A stretch of DNA of 64,000 nt from Cyanophora paradoxa (GCA_004431415.1 QPMI01000197.1:1-64000); one strand, 5' to 3'. Shown: positions 34,059-46,088, numbered from the stretch's first letter. The notes: generated from the letters alone by a model not told the origin. Translations and numbers: made by a program.

Positions 34059-37000
34059 ATGGCGCACGTGCTCTTCCTCGGCGTGGACCGCGGCGAGGCG
34101 CACGGCGCCAAGAAGGTCGCCACGGTGCGCGCCCCTCGTCTCATTCTTCTATAAGATTCTTTTACAAGAGCCGCGAGTATTGCTGTTTTTATTCTATCTA
34201 GATCCAGACCGTTATTCTATCTATCGGCGCCAAGAGGGTCGCCACGGCGCGTGAGCGCGCCTACGGTCGAGGGCGAGATGAAGCTGGGCGGGGCTCGCGG
34301 TCGCTAGGGAGCTAGCTGCCCCACGCCCGACCCCCAGCTCGCTCGCTGGCGCCCGGGCCCCCGAGCCGAACCGAGCCGAGCCGCCCCGCCGCGCCGCGCC
34401 CGCGCAGCCGGAGCAGACGATGTACGCGAAGGAGTACTACAAGCGGGAGGCCGCCGACGCCCTCCTCGACGTCCGCCGCGAGGTGAGCGGGCGAGGCCCA
34501 GCCTCGACGATCCGATCTGGCCCAGCCCAGCCCAGTCTGGCTAGCCCCCTTCCCAGCTAGCCCAGCCCAGTCTAGCTAGCCCCCTTCCCTAGCTAGCTAG
34601 CTAGCTAGCTAGCTAGCTAGCCAGCCCAGACGATCCGATCTAGCCTCGCCTTGTCTAGCTAGGCCTTTCCAGTCCGGTCCGGTCTAGTCCAGCTGGGCCC
34701 CTTGTCTTAGCTTGCCTAGCATAGCATCTGCCTCTCTTTGAGCCCAAGCTGACTCCTCCCCGCAGTTCTCGGGTGCCGATCTGCTATGGACGGACCACGG
34801 GCCGCTTCCGGGCGAGAAGGTCAGACCCTCACCCGCGGGCCCCTCCCCCCCGCCCCCCTCGCGATCCACTCGCCCCCGGGCCATCTTCCACGCCGTGCCG
34901 CTCCTTATGCGCTCACGCCGGACTCAAATCCGCCGGCCTCCACCCGGGCTACCTACCCACGCCCGGGCGTCCCTCGCGCGCCCCTCACGCGCCCCCGCCC
35001 ACCAGATCCGGCGGATGCACCGGGAGGACCCTCTCCCGAACCGGCCCCCGATCCTCAAGTCCGCCCTCGTCATCCCGGTCCGCCCGTCCGCCCGCCCGCC
35101 CCGCGCGCCCCGCCCGCCCGCCCGCCTCGTCCTTCCGCTCGCCTCTACATTATATGCTTCCATAGCTTCCATTTAAGCTGGGCTCGGGCGCGCGTGCCGC
35201 GTCAGCGCACCCTCCCGGCCGGGCCGGGCCCCTTAGGTAGCCAGCGCGGGTTTCTGAACGTGCGCGCAGGCGCCGGCGTGGCGGACGGCAAACTTCCTGT
35301 GGGACCCCACGAGCCGCACCAAGTGGGACAAGGTGCGCCGGCGGGCGGCGGGTGGGCGGCCCCGCGCGAGCTAGCTCCGACCATCCTTGAATTTGATCCC
35401 TAGATTAGATCTCGTAGAAGATCCGATAGCGGAGCGCTCGTTTCCCAAGCGCCCTCAGAGTTTCCTCAGCTCAGATCCCATACATCTTAGCTCATCACTC
35501 GAGAAGACGCTTCCTTTCTAAGCTAACCAGCCAGCTACCTAACTGACTTCGGTTCCCCTCGCGCAGCTGGCGCTGCGGTGCGGGGTGGTGGACGAGCTGG
35601 AGCGGACGACGCGGGTCGACTACGTCGAGGAGACGAACCTGCAAACTTCCTGTGGGACCCCACGAGCCGCACCAAGTGGGACAAGGTGCGCCGGCGGGCG
35701 GCGGGTGGGCGGCCCCGCGCGAGCTAGCTCCGACCATCCTTGAATTTGATCCCTAGATTAGATCTCGTAGAAGATCCGATAGCGGAGCGCTCGTTTCCCA
35801 AGCGCCCTCAGAGTTTCCTCAGCTCAGATCCCATACATCTTAGCTCATCACTCGAGAAGACGCTTCCTTTCTAAGCTAACCAGCCAGCTACCTAACTGAC
35901 TTCGGTTCCCCTCGCGCAGCTGGCGCTGCGGTGCGGGGTGGTGGACGAGCTGGAGCGGACGACGCGGGTCGACTACGTCGAGGAGACGAACCTGCTCCCG
36001 GGTCACCTCCCCCGCAACATGGTCCTCGTCGCCACCGTCCAGGTGGGCGCCAGCACCCGTCTGGCTGCCGGGCTCTGGGGCGAGAGAGCGGGCGGGCGCC
36101 GGTCCCGCTGACACGGCTCCCTCTCTCTGCAGCGCGACCTGCACGCGCGCATGTTCGTGATCGCCTACCGATCCGTCATCCACAAGAAGGGTGCTCCGCT
36201 TAACCCTGCTTTACCCTCCTTCTCTTTTTCCGCGGAGCTGAATCGTGGCGCGCAGTCAAAGTCGAGGGGCAGTTCATCCGGGCGCACGTCTTCAAGGGGG
36301 TGCGCCGTGCGGCGCGAGGGCGAGAGGGGGCTTGGCGCGGCACGGCGCGGCGCGGCGCGGCGGGGCGGGGAGCGAGAGGGGGCGGGGATACGCCGAGCGG
36401 CGGGGCGGGGCGGGACTCGGCTATCGATATCTCCCTTCCGGCGCAACGCAGCTCCGCTATCTCGCGTCTCGACTCTGGAGCGCTAGAAAGAGGGCCTGAC
36501 GGGGCGGGGCGCGGGGCGGCAGGGCTTCATCGTGCGGGAGGTCGACGAGCGCAGCAGCGAGCTGACGTACGTCATCCAGATGGACGTCAAGGTAGCCTAC
36601 CCCCCTCCTTTTCGCCCCCCCCCCCGTGACGTCACGCCCACCGTGACGTCACGCCCGGTCAGGGCGTCCTATCGCGCGTCACGGCGGAACACTACTTCGC
36701 GCGACGCATGCTGGCGCCGCAGCAGGCAGGCTTTCCCGTACCCCTCTTGCTTTCCTCCCCGCCCTTCCTCAGCGCCGCCCCCCTCCCCGCTTTGCAGATC
36801 GGGTACGCCCTTAGGATCGAGTACCTGTCCAACTGCGGGAAGGTGTGTGTACCCCGGCCGGGCTCCGCGGGCCCCGTACCCCGCCTCGCGGGCCGCGCTG
36901 ACGCTCCTGGCAGTGGATCAAGGGCGGGCTCTTCCCCCCCCGCTCCCTCGTCTCCGAGTCGCGGCACATCCAGGGGGCCCTGAAGAAGGTCCGAGCACGC

Positions 37001-39861
37001 TCTTGTTCGTTCCCGCGCGTTTCCTCGCTCGTGATCTGACGGGTACGCGGCAAGATCCGGGGGATGAAATCGCTGGTGTCGTTCCTTCCGGGGTCCTCGT
37101 CGGGGCAGCCGTCGCCCACTGGCTCCGAGGAGGACGAGCCGGGGGACCCGCGCCCCGCCCCGCCGCACGAGGGCGCAGAGGGACCCGGGGGGGAGGCCCC
37201 GCGGGGGGGTACGGAATCCGAGCCCCGCGAGGCGGCGGCGCCCCGCGAGCCGCAGGCGGACCCCGAGAGGGCGCGCGTGCCCTCCCCGGGGCCGGACGCC
37301 GACGCGCCGTCGCCGCAGCCGTTGCCGGGCCGCCCGAGTCGGCGCAGCCGTCGAGGAAAGCGGCGCGGCTCGCCGCGCCGCAGCCGCTCGACGTTGCAGG
37401 CGACCGTTCCCCCTCCCCTTCCCCTCCTCCCGTCGCCGGTCGCGGCGGCGGCCGGGGCCGCGCGGGCGGCCGCAGCGAAGTCGCCGCAGGGGCAGGGGCC
37501 GGCGGGCGTGCAGAGGGGCCAGCGGTCCCCGGCCCTGGGAAGGCGGCGCCCTCGATCGGGAGCGCTGCCTCCCTGGAGGCCGCCCCCGCCCCGGACGCGG
37601 CGGGGCTCCTGGCGACCCTCAAGCCCCGCCCGCGCTGCCGCCCGCCGCCGCCGCCGGCGCCGCCGCGCCCCACCCGTCAACAACGGCGGCGGCGGCGTCG
37701 GCTTCTCCCCCCGCCGCCGCCTCCGTCCCGGGCTCTCGCCCCGACTCCTTCAGCTGGCAGCAGCCGGACCAGCGGCGGCCCTCGACGAGCGATGGCCTCG
37801 CCGGCTCGAGCCTCCTCCCGCCGGGCGCTGTCATCGCCGGCATCAGGTCCGCCCGTCCTCCGCCCGCCCGCCCGCTGCGCTGCGCCGCACAGAAGATGCT
37901 TGCTGGCCGCTCTGTCTACCCTTACATCTCTGCCCACCTGTCCTTGACCCGCCCGCGTGCAGGCGGGCGTCGACGGCGGCGAGCCTGCCGCGCACCTACT
38001 CCGGCACCTCCCTCGCATCCACCGTCCTCCTCAACCCGCCCAAGTGAGTGAGACTCCACTGAGCCTCCTCTAACAGACCCCTTCCTCTCTCTACCCCCTC
38101 GAATCTTCTTCCGCCCCTCACGCCCCTCGCAGACGGCGCCGGCGGGCCCGCCGAAGCGGCCGAGCGGCCTGAGCGCCCTCCAGGTGCGCCCTGCAGGCGG
38201 CCGTCCCAAGAGGCTTGAATCTGGCCGGACCTGGACTTGACGCTAGAGCCTAAAGAGCCTAGAGAACGCCCGCCGAGGGGCCCCGGGCCCGGCACCCCGC
38301 CGCCCGCCGCGCCCTCCTCCTCATCGCGGGGGCAGGCGCTGCTGGACGCGAGCCCCGTGGTCTTCGACGCGGAGGAGCTCGCCCGCGAGGAGCGCCGCCT
38401 CCGCCGCCGCCGCCGGTGCGAGCCGCCCGGCCCCGCACCGGCCCCGGCGCCAGGTCGTCGCTAGCTGTAGCCGTCTAGAGCTACTGCACCGTGAATGCTA
38501 GAGAACGAGGCCTCTTCTGACGGTGGCGCGCAGGCTGGCGCGGCAGGCGGCGGCGGAGGCGCGGGCGGACGCGGAGCGCGTGGCGACGCCGGCGGCCCTG
38601 CAGCAGCTGCAGCTGCAGCACTCAGCGACGGCCCCGGGGGCGCTTGGCCTGGCGCCGGGCCTCGCGGGGGCGGTGGCGCAGCTCGCCGCGCGGCGCATGT
38701 CGCGGCGCATGTCCCTCATGAAGCTCGCCGAGCTGGCCGCGCAGGGCGCCGAGGTCTCCGCCTTTCTGAGGTGCCGCCATCCTCCCTTCGGCGCGTCCGC
38801 AGAGGCTCACTTCGTTCGCCGCGGCGCAGCTCGGACGGCTCGCCGCTGCGGCAGGCGGTGGGCGGCGGCGGCGGGGCCGGCGCGTGGAGCGAGGAGAGCA
38901 GCTCGGGGAGCAGCGCGGAGGAGGCGGCCGCCAACTCGGCCCAGGAAGAGGACGAGGCCGAAGAGGAGAGGATGCGCGAGGCGCGCCCGCCGCTGTTTGC
39001 TGTTGTTTGATTCCGTTTGCTGTCCGCTGATGGTGGTCCCGGGTACAGGAGGACCCGCTGAACCTCACGGGCTGGGCGAACGCTCGCCAGGCCAAGAAGG
39101 CGCGGCACCGGGGGGCGGGGGCGGGGCCCGCGGCCCCCGGGCAGGAGGGCAGGGCGGCCGCCGCGGCTGCGGCGAAGGGGCCGCTCAAGTCGGGCGGCGT
39201 GGGGGCCCGCCTCTTCCGGAAGTACATGGCGGTACCCCTCCCGTCCATGCGGCTCCTCAGGGAGCGCGGCTCCCGCTCCCCCTCCCCGGACTCCCGCTCG
39301 GCTTCTCCCCCCCGGGCCCAGACCGCCGCCGGCCGCGTCCGCGTCTCTACCCCCCTCGACCCCGTCCACCAGGCCGTGCGCGTACCCCCATTCCCCCTCC
39401 GTCTCGCCCCCGGCCCGCTCCCCTTGACCGGGGTACGGCAGGCTCTGGACTTTGCGAACGCGCGGGCGGAGGCGCGGAGGCTGCGGCACGAGGCCGGCAT
39501 GAGCGCGTCCGCGGGGAGCCTCTCCTTCGGCGATCTACCCCCTCCGCCTGGCGACCTCCCGCCGGGCCTCAGATACGTACCCCCGCCGCGGAACAGGCGG
39601 GCGTCCACGGCGGACGGGGTACGCCGCTCCTCCGCGTCGGGCGGGGGCCGCCGGAGGAGCAGCATACTGGCGCCCGCCGGATCCGAACCGCCGCCCGCCG
39701 GCGCCGGCGCCGGGCTGGGGCCTCAGGGGCGGGGCCAGGGGCACCTCTCGGTCACGCAGTCGGCCCCCTCGCTCGGGGGCCTGGGCCTGCGCTCCGGCGC
39801 CCGCCCCGCGACGGTCCCCGCGGAGCCCGCCCGCCCGCACCTGCCCCCGGGGGCGGCGTGA
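34059..39861 (+). CDS. START-domain protein with coiled-coil and Ser/Pro-rich tail (C2)
   Basis: About 20 exons. The visible START exons encode MAHVLFLGVDRGEAHG (34059), TMYAKEYYKREAADALL (34420), FSGADLLWTDHGPLPGEK, NFLWDPTSRTKWDK, LALRCGVVDELERTTRVDY, DLHARMFVIAYRSVIHKK (36131-36190), VKVEGQFIRAHVFKG (36256-36299), GFIVREVDERSSELTYVIQM (36523-36591), IGYALRIEYLSNCGK and WIKGGLFPPRSLVSES (36913-36988). This order and these motifs fit START lipid-binding domains, so it probably binds or senses a lipid. An acidic and Ser/Pro-rich region, a coiled coil and a Ser-rich tail (stop at 39861) follow, matching C1. Oddities: a 353-bp tandem duplication of two START exons, an apparent frame change near 37320 and one extra G near 38280. 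An acceptor just before the Met suggests earlier exons. It converges with LRR-TIR B1. Confidence 0.72.
34505..34640. repeat. CTAG/AGCT-rich intronic repeat
   Basis: The words CCCAGCCCAGTCTGGCTAGC and CCCAGTCTAGCTAGCCCCCTT are repeated, ending in about eight copies of CTAG/AGCT. It lies in the intron between the exons ending at about 34481 and starting at about 34765. Confidence 0.85.
35289..35994 (+). repeat. 353-bp tandem duplication containing two START exons
   Basis: CAAACTTCCTGTGGGACCCC at 35289 recurs at 35642. The two copies are the same by eye and include exon NFLWDPTSRTKWDK, its intron, and exon LALRCGVVDELE up to EETNL. At the internal junction the reading frame does not continue from the first copy into the second, and no donor follows the first LALRCGV exon. 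A sensible protein results only if splicing skips one copy. Confidence 0.92.
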
Positions 39862-40429
39862 CTCTCTCTAGTACACGAGTGATCCCCGGGGGCGACGTGA
39901 CTCTAGCGCGATTTCTTGCTCTTCTGTACACTATGGTTTCGTCCTTATTCTAGTTAGCGTTGTGTCTTATATATTCCGGCATCCCACTGAGCCTGCCCGG
40001 CGGCCAAACGTTAACCCGAGCCCCGATCGCGAGCCCGAGCTACCCTCGCAGTCGATCTCGCCGAAAAACATCGTACAGACAGACTCATGATCAAAGACAG
40101 ACTCTTAGGCAGCTAGGACAGAACCGCTAGACAAGAATCACAATTTGGAAGGACAAATTACGTCCAGCCGCCTGAACAATTCAACCGAATTCGAAGGGAA
40201 ATCTAAGACTTTGGCGGATGCGGAGCGCCGGGCCTCGCGGAGGAGGGCTGAAGCACCCGCGGCCTCCTCGAGGAGGGAGGAAGGGGGGAGGGAAGGGCCG
40301 GGGAGGGAGGCGGGCCGGAGCCGGGCCCCGCCCGGCGGCGAGGGGAAGCGAGCGGGCGAGGGCCTGGGGCCGACGGCTTAAGCTTGGCTCGCGGGGGGCG
40401 AAGCGGAGCCGGGCGGCCGGGCGGGGCCC
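39862..40429. other. Convergent intergenic region
   Basis: It lies between the stop of the START gene (plus) and the stop of LRR-TIR B1 (minus). The first 330 bases are AT-richer (GTACACTATGGTTTCG, TTATATATTCC) and may hold 3' ends. No gene is seen. Confidence 0.5.
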
Positions 40430-42004
40430 TCAGCGGCGGGCGCCCTCCTCGCAGGCCTCGAGCAGGAGCCGGAGGCTGACCCGCCGGAAGGCCGCCTCCG
40501 CGCAGCACGGGATCGCCACGCGGGCAAAGACGAGCCGCAGGTCGGACGGGATCTCCCCCGCTGAGGGGCGATCGAATTCGGTTGGCTGGCGGGGTGGTTC
40601 TGGGGCGGGGGCGCACGGGCGGGGAAGCGGCAGGACTTCTCGTCGTGGAGGAGGACGATGTTCTTCCCCGCCCGCGCCGCGTGCCGCACCTCGCCCAGCA
40701 CGTACTGGCTCGCCAGCACGTCTGCGCAGCGCAGGGTCCGAGAAGATCAGACGCCGCCGGGCACGAGAACAGCCGCGCGGACCCTGAGAGATGATGAGGA
40801 CGACGCTCGCGGAGGCGTCGATGATGTTCTCGAGCCTGCGGGGCGGGGGGCCGGCCCGGGTGAGAGCGCGGCGAGCACTCCAACTCGAGAGGCGCGCACT
40901 GGTGGAGCTCGAGGCGGGAGTCGTCGACGTCGAGGAAGACGCGGAGGCCGGGGCGGGCCTGCTCGAGCTGGAGCTTGAGGGCGAGGGCGAGGTGGCCGGC
41001 CGAGGACTGCTTGTGCGAGAGGAAGACGTCGTACTGCGTCGCTGCGGCGGGGGGTGAGGCTTGGGCGGGGCCGGCTGCTCCGGGGTGGTGCACGGACCGG
41101 GGGCCGGGGCGGCGGGGCGCACCGCGGGGGCGGAGGCGGGGAGGGAGCGGAGGGATCCGAGGCGTTCAGGCGTTCAGAGGGGGTTGCCGCTCACGTCCAG
41201 CGTCTGCAGACGGGAGAGGCGGCCGATCTCCGGCGGCAGCGCCGCCAGCTGATTTTTCTCCACGCTCAGCTTCTGCAGGTTGGAGAGGCGGCAGATCTCC
41301 GGCGGCAGCGCCGTCAGCTGGTTGTTGCTCACGTACAGCTCCTGCAGGTTGGAGAGGCGGCCGATCTCGGGCGGCAGCGCCGTCAGCTGGTTGTTGCTCA
41401 CGTACAGCTCCTGCAGGATGGAGAGGCAGCCGATCTCCGGCGGCAGCGCCGTCAGCTTGTTGTCGCTCACGTTCAGCCACCTCAGGTCGGCGAGGCGGCC
41501 GATCTCCGGCGGCAGCGCCATGAGCTGGTTGCCGCTCACGCCCAGCACCTGCAGGGCGGCGAGGCGGCCGATCTCGGGCGGCAGCGCCGTAAGCTGGTTG
41601 CCGCTCACGCCCAGCGTCTGCAGGTTGGAGAGGCGGCCGATCTCGGGCGGCAGCGCCGTCAGCTGGTTGTCGTTCACGTACAGCGTCTGCAGGGCGGCGA
41701 GGCGGCCGATCTCCGACGGAAGCGTCGTCAGCTGGTTGCTCTGCACGTTCAGCCACCTCAAGGCCGCGAGGCGGCCGATCTCCGGCGGCAGGTCCGTCAG
41801 CCGGTTGTTGGTCAACCACAGCCACTCCAGGTTCGTCAGCTTCGCGAGCTCGGCCCCCGGGATGCGCGTGAGCTTGTTCTCGCCAAGCTCGAGCCAGCGG
41901 ATATTCTCGGGCCCCGCCGCCGCGATCTCCGCCGCCGGCCACTCCTCCCGGTCCTTCCCCCCCAGGTCCAGCTTCCCCTCCGCCGGGATCCACTCCTTGC
42001 CCAT
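40430..42004 (-). CDS. LRR-TIR protein, class B copy 1
   Basis: Start at Met 42004 (MGKEWIPAEG), again just after a CCGCAG that could be an acceptor. Exon 42004-41174 encodes eleven LRRs of 23 residues (LTALPPEIGRL type). A TGA follows GNPL at 41176-41174, but the frame after it stays similar to class A (ERLGSLRSLPA). Downstream exons, about 41045-40900, 40835-40793 and 40721-40430, spliced at GT-AG, give a clean TIR domain: QYDVFLSHKQSSAGH, RVFLDVDDSRLELHQ, IIDASASVVLIIS, then SQYVLGEVRHAARAGK with the Glu at the catalytic position, and FARVAIPCCAEAAFRR near the end. No transmembrane helix or signal peptide is seen. The role is inferred as an intracellular sensor or NADase. Whether the TGA is spliced out or splits the gene in two is unresolved. 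Confidence 0.8.
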
Positions 42005-42109
42005 GCCTGCGGGGCGGTCAGCGGCAGAAGCGCGCCGCGGGGAGCGCGCCCCTGCCCCGCCCGGCGGGTCCCCAGCCTGCGGGGGGCCGCCCGACAGCGC
42101 CATAGCACG

Positions 42110-42920
42110 CTTATAGGCGCCCCGCGCGGCCCAGAGCGAAGCGATTCGAATTCGTTGGTTCTAGACCGGGATCCCCCCAGCGGCAACTAGCAAGCAATCC
42201 AGGCCATGCGCCCGCCCTGAGGAGCGCACCTTCGACGGATCGCCTTCCCGCAGAAGAGCCGAGCTTTCGGAACCGACGGAGCCCGCCCGGTCAGAGATTC
42301 CTTGCCGGTCGCGCGCTGTCTGCTGGCTGCTCGCCCGCTGCTCTGTGCAGGGAGCTGTGAGCGAACGAGAGGCGAGCGATGCAAGAAACCCGTCGGCTTC
42401 GCACCTGCCGCGATAAACAACGCCTACACCGCCGTAACACCGAGGCCCTCTGCGGCGTCGGTACGTACACGCCGTTCTCGGCCGTCCGAGGCCGTCCGAG
42501 GCCCGGAGGCCGAAGCGCCGGGGTACGGGGTCACTAGTAAAAGGGGGGTCGCCGGAGCCTGTTTCCATGCATCTTTCAGCGCTGCGCATGCCTTTTCACG
42601 GACCTGTCAGCGCTGCGCATGCCTTTTCACTTCAGTACTTCCCTTCTGTCAGTCCTTCTGTACTCCAGCAGGGAAGTCCTTCTGTACTCCAGCACTACCA
42701 GCAGGCTGGCAGCAGCACGCAGCCGAATCAGCAGCGAAGCTCTGGTCTCCGGCTTCGGCGATCGGGACGCGGGCGAGACTCGGACCCGGCAGCCGCGGCG
42801 CTAGCGGGGGCTATGGCGGATCGGACTCCGGCCGCGGGAGCACAGCGCGCGGCGGATCGGAGCACAGCGCCGGTCCGACCCGCACCTCGCGTCGGCCGTC
42901 CTAGTGGCGCTAGCTATTGA
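42110..42920. promoter_or_regulatory. Upstream block of LRR-TIR B1
   Basis: It shares GAGGAGCGCACCTTCGACGG (about 42220), GAGCTTTCGGAACCGACGG (about 42260), AAACCCGTCGGCTTCGCACC (about 42385) and CGCCGGGGTACGG (about 42517) with the upstream regions of A1 and A2, and in part with B2. A 40-base direct repeat (CAGCGCTGCGCATGCCTTTTC) lies at 42577-42630, and AGTCCTTCTGTACTCCAGCA is repeated at 42649-42695. No coding feature is supported. Confidence 0.5.
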
Positions 42921-43199
42921 CCTATTGACGCCGGCTTCACGGACGCCATGCCGGAGGAGCGCCGGCCGATTTCCAGCGGTATACGCGTACGTAGCGCTCC
43001 GACGGCCTGCAGCTGCAGCTGCGCGGGCTGCCGCAGTGCGCGCGGCGCGGGACGGCGGGGCGCCTCCGCCGCAGCGCCGATCGCGAGGGCGCCCGGCCGG
43101 GGCCCCTAGGGAGAGTGGCGGTCGCTAGGGAAGCGTAGCGCGCGCGAGGCGGACTCCGGGGCAGGGCGGAGTGGCGGCCATCTAACTTAGGACGCCGAG

Positions 43200-44000
43200 G
43201 CGCGAAGCGCGAGCACCCCGGGCACGCCGCCGGACCCGGCCCCTCCCCCTCTCCCTCCGAGACTCCGCGCCCGGAGGAGAGAGGGCGCGCGCCCGCCCCG
43301 TACCCCTCCCGCCGACCCCTCTTCTTCTCGGGACCAGGGCCCGCCTCGCCGCCCCCCCCCCCCCCCCCCCCGGGCCTCGAGGTGGCCCCCTCCACACCGT
43401 ACCCCTTCGTCCCCAATCCCCGCTTATCCCCCGCGGCCTCGCCCCCCCACCCCCCCCACACACACACACACACCCCCACCCCCCACCCCCGCCTCGCCCC
43501 CACGCCCTCGCCTCGCAGATCGCAGGCTTGTGGCACCGGCCCCCGTGCCTCCCGCAGGCCTCGCTGCCCGCTCTCCCCCCGCCGCCCCGGGCCGCCCCGG
43601 GCCGCTGTCTCGGGGCCGTCTGAGCCGTCCCGCCCCGGCTCTCCCCCGGCCGCCCCTCCCTCCCCCCCCTGCCTTTTCCTGTCCCTCGCGCTGGCCCCGC
43701 CCCGGCACGCCTCTCGATCTACGCCCATCCTCTCTTCGCTCCCTTCCGCCCAGCCCTCTTCGCTTTCAGCCCCCCTCGAGGCTCGCCCGTTTAGCTCCCG
43801 GCCTCCCCAGCTGCAGTCCCACGCAGCCTTTCGGGCTCTTCCCCCCGGCGGCCCCCCAAGCTGCCTCGTCTCCGAGTCGGCGCCTCGACTGAATGTAGCG
43901 GATCCGGATCCTCCCACGGAACCTCCCGGGCCCTCTAGATCTCCCCCCCCCCCCCCCCCCTCCACGCCGCCTCCGGATCCTGCACGGGCCCGGAGCCTCG
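43200..44000. repeat. Pyrimidine-rich block, copy 1
   Basis: C- and T-rich sequence with poly-C (43353-43372) and (CA)n (43457-43472). Words such as GGCCTCGAGGTGG, CGCAGATCGCAGGC and GGGGCCGTCTGAGCCGTC are shared in order with 52380-52740. Proline-rich open frames on the plus strand are not conserved in frame between the two copies. Confidence 0.65.
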
Positions 44001-44099
44001 GAGGCGACGCGACTCCCTTGCTCTTTATTCTGTATACCGTACGTATACTATGTTCTTGTACATGTCCTTATTCCGAGGTTCTAGTTGTGTTTTAAGCCT

Positions 44100-44570
44100 A
44101 TGTATTCTGATCGCGCCTTGTAATTACTCTAGTTGTATTCTAGATCTGACTCCGGATCCGTGACAGCGCATGCCGCAGTGCAGCCTCGAGATCCGAGAGG
44201 TGAACCTGCGAAGCTCTCTGCCGCAGTGCCACAGCTCCACTGCGGCACTGCAATTGCTCTGCGCCGGTCCCGGGGACGCTCATGACTCAGCCTGCAGCTG
44301 GGGGGTGTGTGATCCGATCCACTGGCCATGGGCCATGATCATCGGATGCTCAGCCTGCCAGGCTGGCAGCTGCAGCCTGTCAGCGGTCAGCTGCAGATCA
44401 CGATCGCTGCCAGGCCGATCATGAGTCATGAACACGATCCGATGCCATGATGATCAGCTGCAGCTGCAGCTCCGAGGCTCGGGATCCTCAGCGATTATTC
44501 TAGATATCGTTGACTGTTTCATGATCATGATCATGATTAGCTGTATGCCCGGATAGCCCAGGTCGGCCCT
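44100..44570. other. Palindrome-dense intergenic patch
   Basis: Many self-complementary hexamers lie close together: GCATGC-like, CAGCTGCAG, TGATCA, and CATGATCATGATCATG at 44521-44535. Similar patches lie at 53160-53420 and 55970-56160. They sit next to gene ends and hold no supported gene. Confidence 0.6.
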
Positions 44571-44636
44571 TGAGCTTGGAGGCTTCCCTTCCTTCCTTTC
44601 CTTCCTTCCAATAACACTTCGCGGACACTGTCCTGC

Positions 44637-46054
44637 CTACTTCCGCTTGGCGCCGGCGGGGGGCGTCTTGCGGGCCACCTCCGAGCGGCTCGCCGGCCGC
44701 GTGGGGGCCGCCTCCTTCGGCGGCTCGGGCTCCGCTGGCTTGGCCGCCTCCGCCAGGGGCGCCGGCGGCGGCGGCGTCTCCGCGCCGGCTGCGACCGGAC
44801 CGGAGGCGCGCGCGGTTAATTTAACATCTCGGTACTTGTAAATATTCGTGCATGCAAGCGTGCTTCCCCGCCTCCCGTTATCCATGCTAGATCAAAGCGA
44901 GTCGTAATGGAGAATGAGATCAACTGCCCAATTGTGTCCCAACATATACAGCTCTACTCAGCCTCGGCATCGACATTGGCTTCAATTGCGAGCTTCGTCG
45001 TGAGCTCGAGCTCCCGCCGCCAGGAGTGCCTTCCGCAGGGCCTCCAGCCCCCTTTGGCAAAGGTAGCGGCGGTAAAAACCCGCCTGCGCCAGCAGAGCTA
45101 GACGCTCGTCGGCACCGACGCCCACCCTTCGCACCTCCACGCGTCAGTTTCAGGCCACTCGGAGTTACAATTGCAACCGCAGCGCTCACCAGCCTTCGAA
45201 GCAGGCCACATTCGCCGCGTCCTCGTCGTAGTCGGTCAGGTTGCTGAGCTGAGGTTCGGAAGTCGAAGGCGGCACCGATCGCTCCCAGCATGTTTTCTCC
45301 TTGGCGAACACCTCGAGGAGGCCAGCCCAGCTGACGGTCAATACAGCATGCGGCCCTGCGCCCTCGAGCTCGGGGGGGGGGGGGGGGGGGGGGGATGGGG
45401 GCGCAGGCGTGAGCTAAGCGCGGCGCAGGCGGACCTTGGGCGGGGCGGGGGCGGCTCGAAGGCGCCGATGTACTCGTCGCCGTTGGCGTACAGCATGCGG
45501 CCCTGCGCCTTCGAGCTCAGGCGAGGAAGAGGCGGGGGGAAGAGGGGGACTGAGTTCCAAGAGGGGGGAGGGGAGGAGGCGGGGGCTGCGAGCCCCCCCC
45601 CTTGAAGTACGATTGGTATAGATCTTAGTACGGGCTTAGTCGTTTTCTTCAATAGTAGATCTTAGCCTGATCTTAGTAGATTCTCTGATTCTTGGGCTTA
45701 GGCTTCTTAATAGGCTTGAGCTCAGGCCGCACCCGGCCGCACTTGAAGTCGCCGGCCCATTCCCCCTCGTACACGTCCCCGTTCCTGTCCGTCGGGGCGC
45801 GTCAGATGAGGCGGAAGCGGGGGGGGGGGGGAGGCGGGGGGGGGGGGGGTAACGGACATGTAGCGCATGGTGCCGGTGCCGTGCCGCTTGTTGTCGAGCC
45901 AGTCCCCTGCGCGGGGATATGGGGGGGGGGGAGAAAGGGGGGTACGCGGCCCGCCCGCCCGCACCCTCGTAGGTCTCCCAGACGGTCTCCTCCTCTGCCG
46001 CCGGTTCGGCTGGGGCGGGCGGGCTGCTGCTGCCCCTCCGCCCCTCCGCCCCCT

Positions 46055-46088
<34 letters not shown>

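Noticed and set aside
33076-34254. Long plus-strand open frame before the START gene
   Set aside because: Composition is that of GC-biased DNA with overlapping open frames on both strands, and it runs in a different frame through the first supported START exon.
43382-44095. Proline-rich gene in the pyrimidine block
   Set aside because: The second copy of the block (52330-52950) has different indels and no common frame, and there are no splice-bounded conserved segments.
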